Positions 32,505 to 41,244 of a stretch of DNA of 64,000 nt are shown here, one piece after another. Below the pieces are notes generated by a model. It was not told the DNA's origin. It saw nothing but the letters and a program-made list of their open reading frames with translations, and made no database searches. Where the stretch lies: assembly GCA_035628505.1 (NCBI GenBank), contig DASPJR010000104.1, positions 1-64,000 on the forward strand, written 5' to 3'. Both the position numbers and the translations under genes were made by a program. Numbering within the stretch: position 1 is the first letter of the stretch; each line of letters opens with the position of its first letter. Origin of the DNA: DASPJR01 sp035628505 (GTDB lineage: Bacteria; Planctomycetota; SZUA-567; H5-PLA8).

Positions 32505-35500
32505 ATGGTGCTGCGTATGTCTGCGGGTGGGCAAACTTCACTGAGTCAGATTCAGGAAAGCCTGTTCGGCGCACTTGCTGTGCGTTACCACTTTGTCCTT
32601 GAACATCAAGTCAAAGAAGCGCTACAGATCCAGCAGCAGTTCCAGCAGGCCGGTCAGCCCGTGCCGCGCATGGGCGAAATCCTGGCGCAGCGCGGCTACA
32701 TCACCACTGAACAAGTGCAGGCCGTCCTTAAAGGGCAGCTCGCCAGCGGTTCGCGCCGCTTCGGCGAACTGGCCATTGGCCTGCAATTCTGCTCGCAGGC
32801 AGATATCGAAGCCGCCTTGCAGGTTCAGCAGCAAATCAAGGCCTGCGGCAGCCATCAGCGCGTGGGTGAGATTCTCGTCGCACGCGGCGCATTGCGCCCC
32901 CATCAGGTCCACGCCGTGCTCAAGCAGCAGGGCAAAGCAGTCATCGCCTGCCCGGGTTGTACGGCTCGCCTGAATGTGAGCGGAGTCAGCCCCGGTTCGA
33001 CTGTACGCTGCCCGCGCTGCAAAACTGTCATCCGGCCGCCCAGCGCCGAAGATACCGAGGTGGCTGAAGAAGAAGCAGCGCCATCCAATGTGCGCGCCGA
33101 CATGAGCGTGGTCATGCCCGCAGTGGGAGGCCAGTCCAGCGGCGGTGGTATCAGCCGCATGGCTAACGCTGTCGTCGGCACCTACCAGCTTGGCGAAAAA
33201 CTCGGCACCGACAGCTCAGGCGTGCTCTACAAGGGATTCGATCCGCAGCACGGCACGCATGTGGCCATCCGCATGCTCAGCCCAAGCGCCGCCAACACGC
33301 GCCAGGCGATCGACCGCTGGATTTCTGCCGGCGAAGCGGCCAGCGAGCTGGTCCATCCGAATCTGCAGCGCATTCTGTCGATCAGCACCGACGGCGGCCG
33401 TGTGTACCTCGTGCTGGAGTATGTGGATGGCGAGTCGTTGCGCAAGAGCCTGGCGCGACGTTCAAAGTTCCCGGTGCTGGAAGCTGTCGATGTCCTGATT
33501 CAGATGGCCGAAGCGCTTGCCTACGGCCACGGACATGGTTTCCTGCATGGCGACCTGCGCCCGGCGCATGTGCTGATCGGCTTTGATGGCATCGTCCGCA
33601 TTTCCGGTCTGGGTACGCCCAAGAATGTTTCGTTGAATCTACGCCAGGTCGCAGGACAGCTGGGTGAAGAAGCACTGCCGCTCTATACGGCGCCGGAAGT
33701 GATGATCGATGAAGAGAACGCCGAGGAGCGATCGGATATCTATTCCCTGGGCGCCATCGGCTACCAGATGCTCACCGGCCGCCCGCCGCACCAGGGTACT
33801 AACGTTCTGCAAGTGGGCCTGAAGATCGCCTCTGAAAATCCGGTTCCGCCGCGCAACATTGATGCACGCATTCCGCCTTACATCAACCGCCTGATCTGCA
33901 AGTGCCTGAACGCCGAGCCCAACGAACGCTACGACGCCATGGTGGGAATTCTGGAGGATCTGCGCAAGGCGCGGCAGGCGCTGCTGAGCGACGTGGCTGA
34001 TGTGCCGGAGATCGGCGCGCCCACTGCCAGGATGAGCGGCATGCGCGCGGCTGTTGGTACTGGGCGTAATCTGAAGGAAGAAGCGCGTTCGAAAAAGCGG
34101 CTGCACACGCATGTCATCCGCGGCGGCCACGGCGGGCGTTCCGGTCAGCACGCAGCTGTCGGTGGCCGTACCGGACGGCACGGCGCCGTCACCGGAAAAC
34201 AGCGCGCTGTCGGCCCGCGTCGTGGCGCACGCAGCAGCAGCATGATGCGGGCGGTCGGACACGCCGCGCCGGCTGAAATGCCTGCTCCAGTAGCACCGCA
34301 GCCTGTTTCTTCCGCCTCGCGCCTGCCGGCCGTGGTCGCACCCAGGCCCAGGAAGCCCGGCAGCCCCGATGAGCCGGTCGATCTGCTCGGCGATATCGAT
34401 CCGCTCTCCGCCGGTCCCGCGAAAGCGTATTCGCCGAACGAGGACGCGGACCTCGACGAGCAGATCGAAGAGCAGGAAGCCATTGCGCGCAAGAAGCGCA
34501 AGGAAGGCCCGCCGCTCGATCAGGGCGTCTCAACCAAAGTCGTGCTGATCGGTACGGCGGTGGTCGTGGTGCTGATCATTATCCTGTTTGTCGTGGCCGG
34601 CCGGAACAAGCCGGCGCCAGTCGCCGCGACCAATACTCCCGCCAAGCCCAAGACGGATGAACCCGTTCAACCGGCTGTCGTCGTGAAAAGCGATACGCGC
34701 GCGCTGTCTGAATGGAAGCTGATCGATGATCACATCAAGGCCAACCCCAGCGATTTCAGCGGCATCGTTCGCCGCTTGGAAGCGTTCAAGCTGAAGTTCG
34801 TCGATACGCCCACGCCGGCCGAACAGGCTTCTGATGCCGTCTCGATGCTCAAGCAGTACAGCACGCTCGGCGCGAATGCCACGCTGCCGGACCTGCGCAC
34901 GGCCATGCAGAAATTCCTGGACGATGAAAAGTTCGGCGATGCCGAGAAGGCTGTCGACCGCTGGAAAGACCAGTGGACCGGCGATGCCGAGACGGCAAAC
35001 ACCGCCAAGGCGCTGCGGGCTGAAATTGCGCAGAAGCAGAAACAGATGGCCGAATCGCGCATGAACGAAGCGGCGGCATTCCGCAAGGAGCGCAAGTGGG
35101 AACAGGCTTATGCCGCCTACAAGCGCATCACTGAAAACTATGAGCAGCAGTACTCCGATGCGGCTCGTAAGGCGCGGCTTGAAGCCATGGCCGAATCGGA
35201 AAGCACGCAGAGCGCCGAGCAGCGTGAAGCGATCGCCCGCAAAGCGGCCGAAGCGCAGGCCGCGAAGGAAGCTGCGGCGCCCGCGCGCCTGCAGCAGCTC
35301 AGCGCCGACCTCGAAGCGGCGCTGAAGAGTTTTAATCTCGAGCAGGGCAAACGGCTGCTGGACAATGCCTTCGATCTGCTTTCCGGTACGCCGCAGGGGC
35401 CGGACTATGTTGAGCTGAAAAACGATTACAACCGCATGGTTTCACTGCGCGACCGGATGGTTAAAGGCATCAAGGCCGGCAAGTTCTCCGATCCGCGCGT

Positions 35501-36314
35501 GACTTATCGCAATCAGCAGTACGTTGCGGTGGACTGCACGGACAAGGGACCAATCATTGAGGCCGGCACGGGAAAGGTGCCGATTCCATGGTCCGACATC
35601 GCGGGCGAGGACATTGCTGAAATCGCCAAGCGCGCCAGCCATTCCGAAAACGGCCTGGAGATGCTCGAACTGGGAATGATTCGCTTTTATCTAGGAAAAT
35701 ATTTCGACGCGAAGAAGGCTTTGACCGAAGCCCAGCGCCTGGGCGCTCCCGTGTCGCGCTTCCTGCCGCGCGCCGAAGCAAAACTGAAGGAAACGGCGGC
35801 CAAGCCTGAGCCGGCGCCTGAAGTCGTGGCGCCGCCGCCGGCGACCAACACCAAGCCCGAGCCTGCGGCAGCTGGCGGCGCGGACCCGGAGATGGTAAAG
35901 GCGCTTGCGGACAAGGGTCTGGAGATCAACCGCGGGATCTGGAAGCTGCAGAACAACATCTGGCAGGCCTTCGGCGATCCAACCGACTCGAATACGACGC
36001 TGATGAGTCTCAAGCGCTCGCTCAAGAAGACCTTCAGCAAGGTGTCGATCGAAGTGCGCGGTACTGGCGATCAGGCCGGATTCAGCTTCGGCAAGGACCG
36101 CCGTTTTGTGATCAAGCCCGACGGCGGATGGCAGCGCGTCACTGTCGAACGCAAAGACAACCGCATCGTCTTCACGGTGGACAACGCGCCGCGCGAATCG
36201 GTCGAACCCATCGGACAGGGCGTGAACGCCGACAACCTGGTGAGTGAAGGCATCATGTACATCCGCTTCCAGGGCACGAAGGGCGAGTTCCGCAACCTGA
36301 CTGTTGTTGAGTAA
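32505..36314 (+). CDS. MshEN-like / zinc-ribbon / pseudokinase membrane protein
   Basis: This 1269-residue protein has, in order: two or three MshEN-like helical repeats (about residues 20-145, MGEILAQRGYITTEQV and VGEILVARGALRPHQV), a zinc ribbon CPGC ... CPRC (149-172), a kinase fold (224-496), a basic Gly/His/Arg linker, one membrane helix (678-699) and a long external helical region. The last 130 residues form a beta-rich domain. In the kinase fold the P-loop is degenerate, VAIK is VAIR (Arg256), HRDLKPxN is HGDLRPAH and DFG is SGL (Ser367 for the Mg Asp). APE and the SDIYSLG helix remain. I predict a scaffold or sensor rather than a catalyst. Whether the ATG at 32505 or 32517 starts it is unclear. 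Confidence 0.92.
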   Translation: MVLRMSAGGQTSLSQIQESLFGALAVRYHFVLEHQVKEALQIQQQFQQAGQPVPRMGEILAQRGYITTEQVQAVLKGQLASGSRRFGELAIGLQFCSQADIEAALQVQQQIKACGSHQRVGEILVARGALRPHQVHAVLKQQGKAVIACPGCTARLNVSGVSPGSTVRCPRCKTVIRPPSAEDTEVAEEEAAPSNVRADMSVVMPAVGGQSSGGGISRMANAVVGTYQLGEKLGTDSSGVLYKGFDPQHGTHVAIRMLSPSAANTRQAIDRWISAGEAASELVHPNLQRILSISTDGGRVYLVLEYVDGESLRKSLARRSKFPVLEAVDVLIQMAEALAYGHGHGFLHGDLRPAHVLIGFDGIVRISGLGTPKNVSLNLRQVAGQLGEEALPLYTAPEVMIDEENAEERSDIYSLGAIGYQMLTGRPPHQGTNVLQVGLKIASENPVPPRNIDARIPPYINRLICKCLNAEPNERYDAMVGILEDLRKARQALLSDVADVPEIGAPTARMSGMRAAVGTGRNLKEEARSKKRLHTHVIRGGHGGRSGQHAAVGGRTGRHGAVTGKQRAVGPRRGARSSSMMRAVGHAAPAEMPAPVAPQPVSSASRLPAVVAPRPRKPGSPDEPVDLLGDIDPLSAGPAKAYSPNEDADLDEQIEEQEAIARKKRKEGPPLDQGVSTKVVLIGTAVVVVLIIILFVVAGRNKPAPVAATNTPAKPKTDEPVQPAVVVKSDTRALSEWKLIDDHIKANPSDFSGIVRRLEAFKLKFVDTPTPAEQASDAVSMLKQYSTLGANATLPDLRTAMQKFLDDEKFGDAEKAVDRWKDQWTGDAETANTAKALRAEIAQKQKQMAESRMNEAAAFRKERKWEQAYAAYKRITENYEQQYSDAARKARLEAMAESESTQSAEQREAIARKAAEAQAAKEAAAPARLQQLSADLEAALKSFNLEQGKRLLDNAFDLLSGTPQGPDYVELKNDYNRMVSLRDRMVKGIKAGKFSDPRVTYRNQQYVAVDCTDKGPIIEAGTGKVPIPWSDIAGEDIAEIAKRASHSENGLEMLELGMIRFYLGKYFDAKKALTEAQRLGAPVSRFLPRAEAKLKETAAKPEPAPEVVAPPPATNTKPEPAAAGGADPEMVKALADKGLEINRGIWKLQNNIWQAFGDPTDSNTTLMSLKRSLKKTFSKVSIEVRGTGDQAGFSFGKDRRFVIKPDGGWQRVTVERKDNRIVFTVDNAPRESVEPIGQGVNADNLVSEGIMYIRFQGTKGEFRNLTVVE

Positions 36315-36329
36315 CTTATCAATCCTCAA

Positions 36330-36600
36330 CAACGCAACACCAAGACACGAAGATTCGAATCTCGAAATCCGAATTTCGAAATCCGAAACAAACTCAAATT
36401 CCCGAATGTTCAAGGCTCGAAACTGCAGCGCCAATCGACTTGACCACCTAGTCATATCCGGTTCCTCCAATTCTCTCCGTGAGCTTCGTGTTCTCCGTGT
36501 CTCCGTGTTGAAGTCGTGAAGAGCCGGTGCAGTTTCGAACATTTGGTTTTCGAGTTTTGGATTTGTTTCGAGTTTCGAATTTCGTGCTTCGGATTTTTTC
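36330..36600. repeat. TTCGAA-type foldback element, copy a
   Basis: The left arm (about 36351-36427, with ATCCGAAACAAACTCAAATT) and the right arm (about 36528-36600) are imperfect inverted copies. The centre holds a TTCTCCGTG-type repeat (36470-36518). The element fills most of the 486-base gap between two plus-strand genes; the rest, to 36800, is AT-rich and holds the ribosome binding site of the next gene. Confidence 0.7.
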
Positions 36601-36800
36601 CTGCCATTAGCAGCCTCATCTTTACGTGAACGTCGCAAGCGCGTTGCGTTGCTGAACAAAATTTCCGCAGTTTGCGTCAAAAATTTTTCAATTCGCACGC
36701 GGAAGTCTTGACAGAGCGCATACAAAACGAGTATTGAACGTCTTTCGCAAACTCGCTGCGCGGTCCGCAGAAAAATTGCGGCTGATTCTCCCAAGGAGAA

Positions 36801-38273
36801 ATGATGAAAGAAGGCATCAAGTTCGACGGCAAAGTATTGATCATCGGCCTTGGCGCGGTCTCGCGCTGCACGATTCCGCTGCTGATGAAGCACATCGATG
36901 CGCCGCCCGACCGCTTCATAATCCTTGATTTCGCCGACGTCGAAGCGCACGCGCGCCCCTTCAAGGAAATGGGCGCCAACTTCGTCAAGGACCGCGTGAC
37001 GCGCGAGAACATGAGCGAGCTGCTCTCGAAGCATGTCGGCTCGGGCGATATCATCATCGACCTGGCGTGGAACATCGGCTGCACCGACATCCTGCAGTGG
37101 TGCTACGACCACAACGTCCGCTACCTGAACACCTCCGTCGAACTGTGGGACCCCTACGAAGGCGCACCCAACCAGCCGCCGACCGAGCGCACGCTTTACG
37201 CGCGCCAGATGTCCATCCGTAAGATGGTGGCCTCCTGGAAACCCAAGCGCGGCGCAACCGCGGTGCTCGACCACGGCGCAAACCCCGGCCTCGTCTCGCA
37301 CTTCACCAAGGCGGCGCTCGAAGACATCGCTCAGAAGTGGCTGTCCGAGCACAACGAACAGGGCGAGCGCCGGCAGCTGATCGAAGAATTCTACAAGAAG
37401 CGCATGTTCAACCGCCTCGCGCATCTGCTCGACGTCAAAGTCATCCACATCAGCGAGCGCGACACGCAGATCAGCAACGTTCCGAAAGAGCTGAACGAGT
37501 TCGTCAACACGTGGTCGATCGAAGGCTTCTACGAAGAAGGCATCGCGCCGGCCGAAATGGGCTGGGGCACGCACGAACGCACGCTGCCGCCGCGCGCGCA
37601 GATGCATCTTTCCGGCCCGATGAACCAGATATGCATCGCCAACATGGGCTGCCGAACATGGGTGCGCTCGTGGGTGCCGTGCGGTGAAATCGTCGGGATG
37701 GTGATCCGCCACGGCGAAGCGTTTTCGATTTCCGAAAACCTGACTGTGCGCGAGGAAGGCATGCCCGTCTACCGCCCGACGGTCCATTACGCCTACTGCC
37801 CCTGCGACGCCGCGATTGCCAGTCTGCATGAGCTGCAGATGCGCCATTACAATCTGCAGCCGAAGCTGCGCATCATGAACGATGAAATTACCGACGGCCG
37901 CGATGAACTGGGCTGCCTGCTGATGGGCCATGATTACAAGAGCTGGTGGATTGGCTCGAAGCTGGATATCCACGAAGCGCGCAAGCTGGTGCCCGGGCAG
38001 AACGCTACGACGCTGCAGGTAGCCTGCTCAGTCATGGCCGCGACACTGTGGATGATCAAGAATCCGACGCAGGGTGTGTGCGTGCCTGACGATCTGCCGC
38101 ACCGCGAAATTCTCGCGACCGCCAAGCCGTACCTGGGACCGTTCGTTTCTGAAGCCGTGGACTGGACGCCGCTGAAGAACTGGCACAGCCCCTTCGAACG
38201 CTACGGCACGCAGCGCCCGCCCGACGAAGACGTGTGGCAGTTCAATACCTTCCTCGTCCGCGGCCTGGGTTGA
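36801..38273 (+). CDS. Homospermidine synthase
   Basis: The enzyme couples putrescine (or spermidine) units to homospermidine with NAD+ as hydride carrier. The 490-residue protein starts with the Rossmann motif KVLIIGLGAVSRCTIPLL. The saccharopine-dehydrogenase-like fold is supported by the block VLDHGANPGLVSHF and by the motifs IIIDLAWNIGCTDIL and YLNTSVELWDPY. AAGGAG precedes two adjacent ATGs, and either could be used. Homospermidine synthase of this type is known from scattered bacteria including PVC members. No other polyamine gene is adjacent. Between it and the convergent SGNH hydrolase gene is a hairpin (38326-38354). Confidence 0.92.
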   Translation: MMKEGIKFDGKVLIIGLGAVSRCTIPLLMKHIDAPPDRFIILDFADVEAHARPFKEMGANFVKDRVTRENMSELLSKHVGSGDIIIDLAWNIGCTDILQWCYDHNVRYLNTSVELWDPYEGAPNQPPTERTLYARQMSIRKMVASWKPKRGATAVLDHGANPGLVSHFTKAALEDIAQKWLSEHNEQGERRQLIEEFYKKRMFNRLAHLLDVKVIHISERDTQISNVPKELNEFVNTWSIEGFYEEGIAPAEMGWGTHERTLPPRAQMHLSGPMNQICIANMGCRTWVRSWVPCGEIVGMVIRHGEAFSISENLTVREEGMPVYRPTVHYAYCPCDAAIASLHELQMRHYNLQPKLRIMNDEITDGRDELGCLLMGHDYKSWWIGSKLDIHEARKLVPGQNATTLQVACSVMAATLWMIKNPTQGVCVPDDLPHREILATAKPYLGPFVSEAVDWTPLKNWHSPFERYGTQRPPDEDVWQFNTFLVRGLG

Positions 38274-38325
38274 TTCTTTGTTCAGCGCAGCGGAGACGCT
38301 GGGAAACGGCATGAGTAAGAAACGT

Positions 38326-38354
38326 GAAGACTCCAGAATAGCGTTGGAGTCTTC
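38326..38354. terminator. Hairpin between convergent genes, possible bidirectional terminator
   Basis: GAAGACTCCA (38326-38335) and TGGAGTCTTC (38345-38354) form a perfect 10-bp stem with a 9-base loop, midway between the stops of homospermidine synthase and the SGNH hydrolase. T-tracts are weak on both sides. Confidence 0.55.
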
Positions 38355-38367
38355 GACAAACGCCGCA

Positions 38368-39660
38368 TTATTTGACAAGTTCACCGACCAGCAGGATTGC
38401 GCCGGGATAGAAGGCCGTTCCGTTGAAGCGTTCCGGCTTATCCATCTTCTCGTTGCGTTGCGACAGAATCTTAGCCTTGTCAGGCTGCTCGGGATGAATC
38501 TCGATCTTCACCGAATGCTCGGCGTCCGGCAGGTCGCTGGCGATCAGTAGCGTCGCGAGCCGGTGATAGGTGCAGAACGCATCAAAGCGCGCAACCGTGC
38601 GCGGGGGCTGATTGTCGAGCGTGATCGTGACCTGGCCGCAGTCGGGCCCGATGATGTCATAAATCGCGCAGCGCGTGCCCTTGAATTTGAACACAATGCT
38701 CTCCCCCGGCTGCGAACCCTTGTGCAGCGACGTCATGCGCTCTTTCCAGCGCTTGCCGAAGTCGTCCTTCTGCGGATCGAGAAAGACAAAGCCCTTTGAG
38801 AGCGTCGCATCGGTGATCGGCAGCAGCTTCGCATTCTCGTAATTGGCGGCGCTGAATGGCTGCGGCAGCGCGTGCGGGCCGCGCGTTTTGGAAGCCTCCT
38901 TGATCGCGGGAAGCGAACGCACGATCGCCTGCAGGTAGAGCTCGTGTCCGGTCTCGGAATACGGATGAACGCCGTCATTGGCAAAGACGACCTTGTCGCC
39001 GAGCGCTTTCTTTTCCTCATCAGTCTTCGGCAGCGGCGCCTTCCACAGCAGCTTGCCTTCCTTTGCCAACCGCGCGACTTCCATGGCCATGTGAATGGTC
39101 GGGATACCGTACGTGTCGGCGAGTTTTTCCATGGCGCTGGCAGAGCGCTGGAATTTTCCTTCGAGCATCGGAGGGGAAAGCTGTTCCGTGAGCGTGTAGA
39201 CGAAGCAGATGTCGCAGTTCGGCAGCGTCTTCCAGGTCTGGCGCACGATGCCTTCCATGCAGCGGTAAATCTGCTCAGGCGGCGCGCCGCCATCGTTCAC
39301 CGCGAATTCAACGAAAAGCAGATCCGGGTTTTTATCGAGCACGTCCTGCTTGAGACGGAAGACGCCAAGGTCCGATCCGGTTCCACCGATAGCGGCGTTG
39401 ATTTCTGAGAACTTCGCGTCGGGAAAAGCCGCTTTGAAGTGTGCCAGCGTCTTTGGCCGCCAGCCGTTCTGAGCCGTGATCGAGCCGCCAAAATAGGCGA
39501 TCTTCACGTCCGCGCCCGCAGTGGCCGCCTTAGCGAAAAAATTTGGCAAGCCCGCGCGTGGCCTGCACTCCTGCGCCGGAACGAGCGCGAGATCTTCGCC
39601 GGCGCATGTGGCCGGCAAAAAAACAAAAATTGAGAAGAAAAGGGAGGCGATCAGCCGCAT
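38368..39660 (-). CDS. Secreted SGNH/GDSL-family hydrolase
   Basis: The 430-residue protein has a signal peptide (LIASLFFSIFVFLPATCAGE). The SGNH hydrolase blocks are visible: IAYFGGSITAQNGW with the nucleophile Ser, GGTGSDLG with the oxyanion Gly, VEFAVNDGG with the Asn, and a C-terminal NDGVHPYSETGHELY with the Asp-x-x-His pair. The family includes carbohydrate esterases and lipases; with the last ~150 residues forming an extra beta-rich domain, an acyl-sugar esterase is likely but not proved. It fits the secreted hydrolase set of this window. Confidence 0.88.
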   Translation of the reverse strand: MRLIASLFFSIFVFLPATCAGEDLALVPAQECRPRAGLPNFFAKAATAGADVKIAYFGGSITAQNGWRPKTLAHFKAAFPDAKFSEINAAIGGTGSDLGVFRLKQDVLDKNPDLLFVEFAVNDGGAPPEQIYRCMEGIVRQTWKTLPNCDICFVYTLTEQLSPPMLEGKFQRSASAMEKLADTYGIPTIHMAMEVARLAKEGKLLWKAPLPKTDEEKKALGDKVVFANDGVHPYSETGHELYLQAIVRSLPAIKEASKTRGPHALPQPFSAANYENAKLLPITDATLSKGFVFLDPQKDDFGKRWKERMTSLHKGSQPGESIVFKFKGTRCAIYDIIGPDCGQVTITLDNQPPRTVARFDAFCTYHRLATLLIASDLPDAEHSVKIEIHPEQPDKAKILSQRNEKMDKPERFNGTAFYPGAILLVGELVK

Positions 39661-39758
39661 GACGAGAGCTCCTCATAGTTTGAATTGCCGGATCATACAG
39701 GGACTCGAGCAGAGGTCTATCGTTTGCGCAAATGCCCAGCGGGCCTGGAGGTGAAGAT

Positions 39759-40016
39759 ATGCATATCATCGGATGGATTTTCTTCGGGTTAGTTGTCGGT
39801 GCGCTCGCGAAGCTCTTCATGCCCGGACGCGATCCGGGTGGGATTTTTGTGACGATGCTTCTGGGCATCTCCGGATCACTGCTCGGCGGTTTTATCGGGC
39901 GGGCGATCGGCGGAGCTGGCACGCCGTCCGGCTGGATCGGCTCCATCGTCTGTGCGATGCTGCTGCTGCTTCTCTATAGATTGATTGTCCGCCCGCCGAC
40001 GCACCGGCATCCGTAG
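39759..40016 (+). CDS. GlsB/YeaQ/YmgE-family stress-response membrane protein
   Basis: This is an 85-residue membrane protein from the ATG at 39759, behind GGAGGTGA. Three hydrophobic segments (IIGWIFFGLVVGALAKLFMPG, GGIFVTMLLGISGSLLGGFIG and IGSIVCAMLLLLLYRL) with the conserved PGxDPGG turn match the family, which is linked to envelope stress but poorly understood. It is divergent from the SGNH hydrolase gene. Downstream begins the repeat island. Confidence 0.92.
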   Translation: MHIIGWIFFGLVVGALAKLFMPGRDPGGIFVTMLLGISGSLLGGFIGRAIGGAGTPSGWIGSIVCAMLLLLLYRLIVRPPTHRHP

Positions 40017-40075
40017 TTCCCGGTGCTTGATGCGGAATCGAATCACTGTGGGCACTGCGAGCCCGAACACTGCGG

Positions 40076-40131
40076 CTCCCTCTCCCCTTGCGGCCTGGCG
40101 GGAGAGGGATGGGGCGAGGGGTTAGCCGCAG
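40076..40131. repeat. CCCTCTCC / GGGGCGAGGGGTTAGCCG dispersed repeat, copy 2
   Basis: A block of CCCTCTCCCCTTGCGG and GGGAGAGGG pairing arms ends in GGGGCGAGGGGTTAGCCG. The same ending occurs at 63919-63960, and a related block at 12096-12187, all intergenic. Confidence 0.65.
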
Positions 40132-40210
40132 CAGAAGTCAACGCGTTGCCAATCATCAGCCGCGCAACAGATCGAGTCAGTTTGACTTGTCATGCCCGTC
40201 AGGTTGTCAG

Positions 40211-40254
40211 CCCTCTAAGGCCCTCTAACACCCTCAATGGCCCTCAAGAGCCCT
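40211..40254. repeat. 10-bp tandem repeat CCCTCWANRG, about 4.5 units
   Basis: CCCTCTAAGG, CCCTCTAACA, CCCTCAATGG and CCCTCAAGAG follow each other without interruption, then a partial CCCT. The period is exactly ten bases. Confidence 0.8.
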
Positions 40255-40301
40255 TGCGTCCCAAAATCAAAATTTCATCCGCCGTATATGGAAGGGTTCC
40301 C

Positions 40302-40343
40302 GATTGCGGATTGCGGATTTCGGATTGCGGATTGGCGATCGGG
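40302..40343. repeat. Heptanucleotide tandem repeat GATTGCG, about six units
   Basis: The units are GATTGCG, GATTGCG, GATTTCG, GATTGCG, GATTGGC and GATCGGG, each seven bases and contiguous. Confidence 0.85.
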
Positions 40344-40440
40344 CGTTTCAGTGCAGTTTAGTGCGATTCGATGCAATTGAGTGCCATTCGGTGCAGTTGA
40401 GTGCGATTCAGGTAATTTGAATGCATTTCGATGCTTTTCG
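40341..40440. repeat. 10-bp-period tandem repeat (RTGCNATTNG), nine to ten units
   Basis: Nine contiguous decamers at 40351-40440 (GTGCAGTTTA, GTGCGATTCG, ATGCAATTGA, GTGCCATTCG, GTGCAGTTGA, GTGCGATTCA, GGTAATTTGA, ATGCATTTCG, ATGCTTTTCG) follow a tenth weaker one (GGGCGTTTCA). The ATT/TTT core recurs once per helical turn, which should bend the DNA. Confidence 0.88.
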
Positions 40441-40504
40441 ACAGCTAGACTTCCAAAATCAATATTTCATCCGTCGTATAGATGTAACGCGACTTGCCAG
40501 GTAG

Positions 40505-40920
40505 CCTCCCGCTGGGACCGCCGGCGTCCCGCTCGAACAGCCGGCCTCCCGCTGGGACCGCCGGCGTCCCGCGGGCCCGTGCGCTCCGGAGGAGCGCCCG
40601 GACATTAGCCGGTGGCAAGCGCGCAGCGCGTGGCCACCGGAAATAATCGCCAATCATTGGTTCCGCGCCTTGGAAGGGCGCCGCAACAACGCGCGGTTCA
40701 TCCGGCGCCCCGCTTGGGCGCTTGATCGTAAATCGACGCTGTATTCCGGGCGCGCTCGCTGCCGCTCGCTAGCCGCCCGGCTAATGTCCAGGCGCCTCTC
40801 CGAGGCGCCTAGTGGCGCGAACTTCAGTTCGCGAGTGTATGTAACGCCAATTTTCAATTCGCGAATCACTTTACACTCACGGGTTTACTCGCCGCTTGAA
40901 AAGCGGCGTTACATCGCGGC
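40505..40920. repeat. Cluster of GC-rich palindromic (REP-like) units
   Basis: GCTGGGACCGCCGGCGTCCC occurs at 40511-40530 and again at 40551-40570. After it come several hairpins in a row: GCGCTCC-GGA-GGAGCGC, CCGGTGGC ... GCCACCGG, GCGCCC-CGCTT-GGGCGC, AGGCGCCTC-TCC-GAGGCGCCT, GCGAACT-TC-AGTTCGC and CGCCGCTT-GAA-AAGCGGCG. An ACATTAGCCGG word appears in both orientations about 180 bases apart. No protein-coding signal is seen. Confidence 0.75.
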
Positions 40921-41244
40921 CACAGCACCATCGAAATCAATCTCTGCGTACTCTGCGCTCTCTGCGCCTCTGCGTTGAAGTCGTTATTCCGTTTGGCACC
41001 CGTCAAAAAGGGGGACAAGTGTGACGAAGCGCCCGAGCCGCCGTTTCTTGACCGCTGGTCAATGATGAAAACGTTGCGCACGCAGTGGCTCAACGGGATG
41101 ATTGAGGGTTTCGGATAACGCTCCGGACGAACGGCACCGGAGATCGCCGTAGCCATGACGAGCAGGCGGAAATCTGAAAAATGCCGTACGTTCTCTACGA
41201 TGGCGTACAACAGTATGTACAACATGCATTGTGGAGGATACTTC
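40921..41244. other. Remainder of the repeat island and leader of the next gene
   Basis: It contains a CTCTGCG-type low-complexity run (about 40942-40975) and a perfect inverted repeat TTGACC-GCT-GGTCAA at 41048-41062, a possible operator. Just before 41245 comes a GTAC-rich stretch with GGAGG as ribosome binding site. No RNA gene is recognised. Confidence 0.5.

Larger units (their letters stand above)
40261..40480. repeat. 28-bp direct repeat pair flanking tandem arrays
   Basis: Copies at 40261-40288 and 40453-40480 match at 26 of 28 positions (both begin CCAAAATCAA and end CGTATA). Between them lie a heptamer array and a decamer array. Confidence 0.8.

Noticed and set aside
35691..37973. 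760-residue open frame antisense to the pseudokinase end and homospermidine synthase
   Set aside because: It spans two well-supported genes and a foldback element on the other strand, has no recognisable domain and a composition typical of antisense reading of GC-rich genes.
40211..40480. CRISPR array
   Set aside because: The repeats are 7 or 10 bases and contiguous with no spacers, and no cas gene is present.
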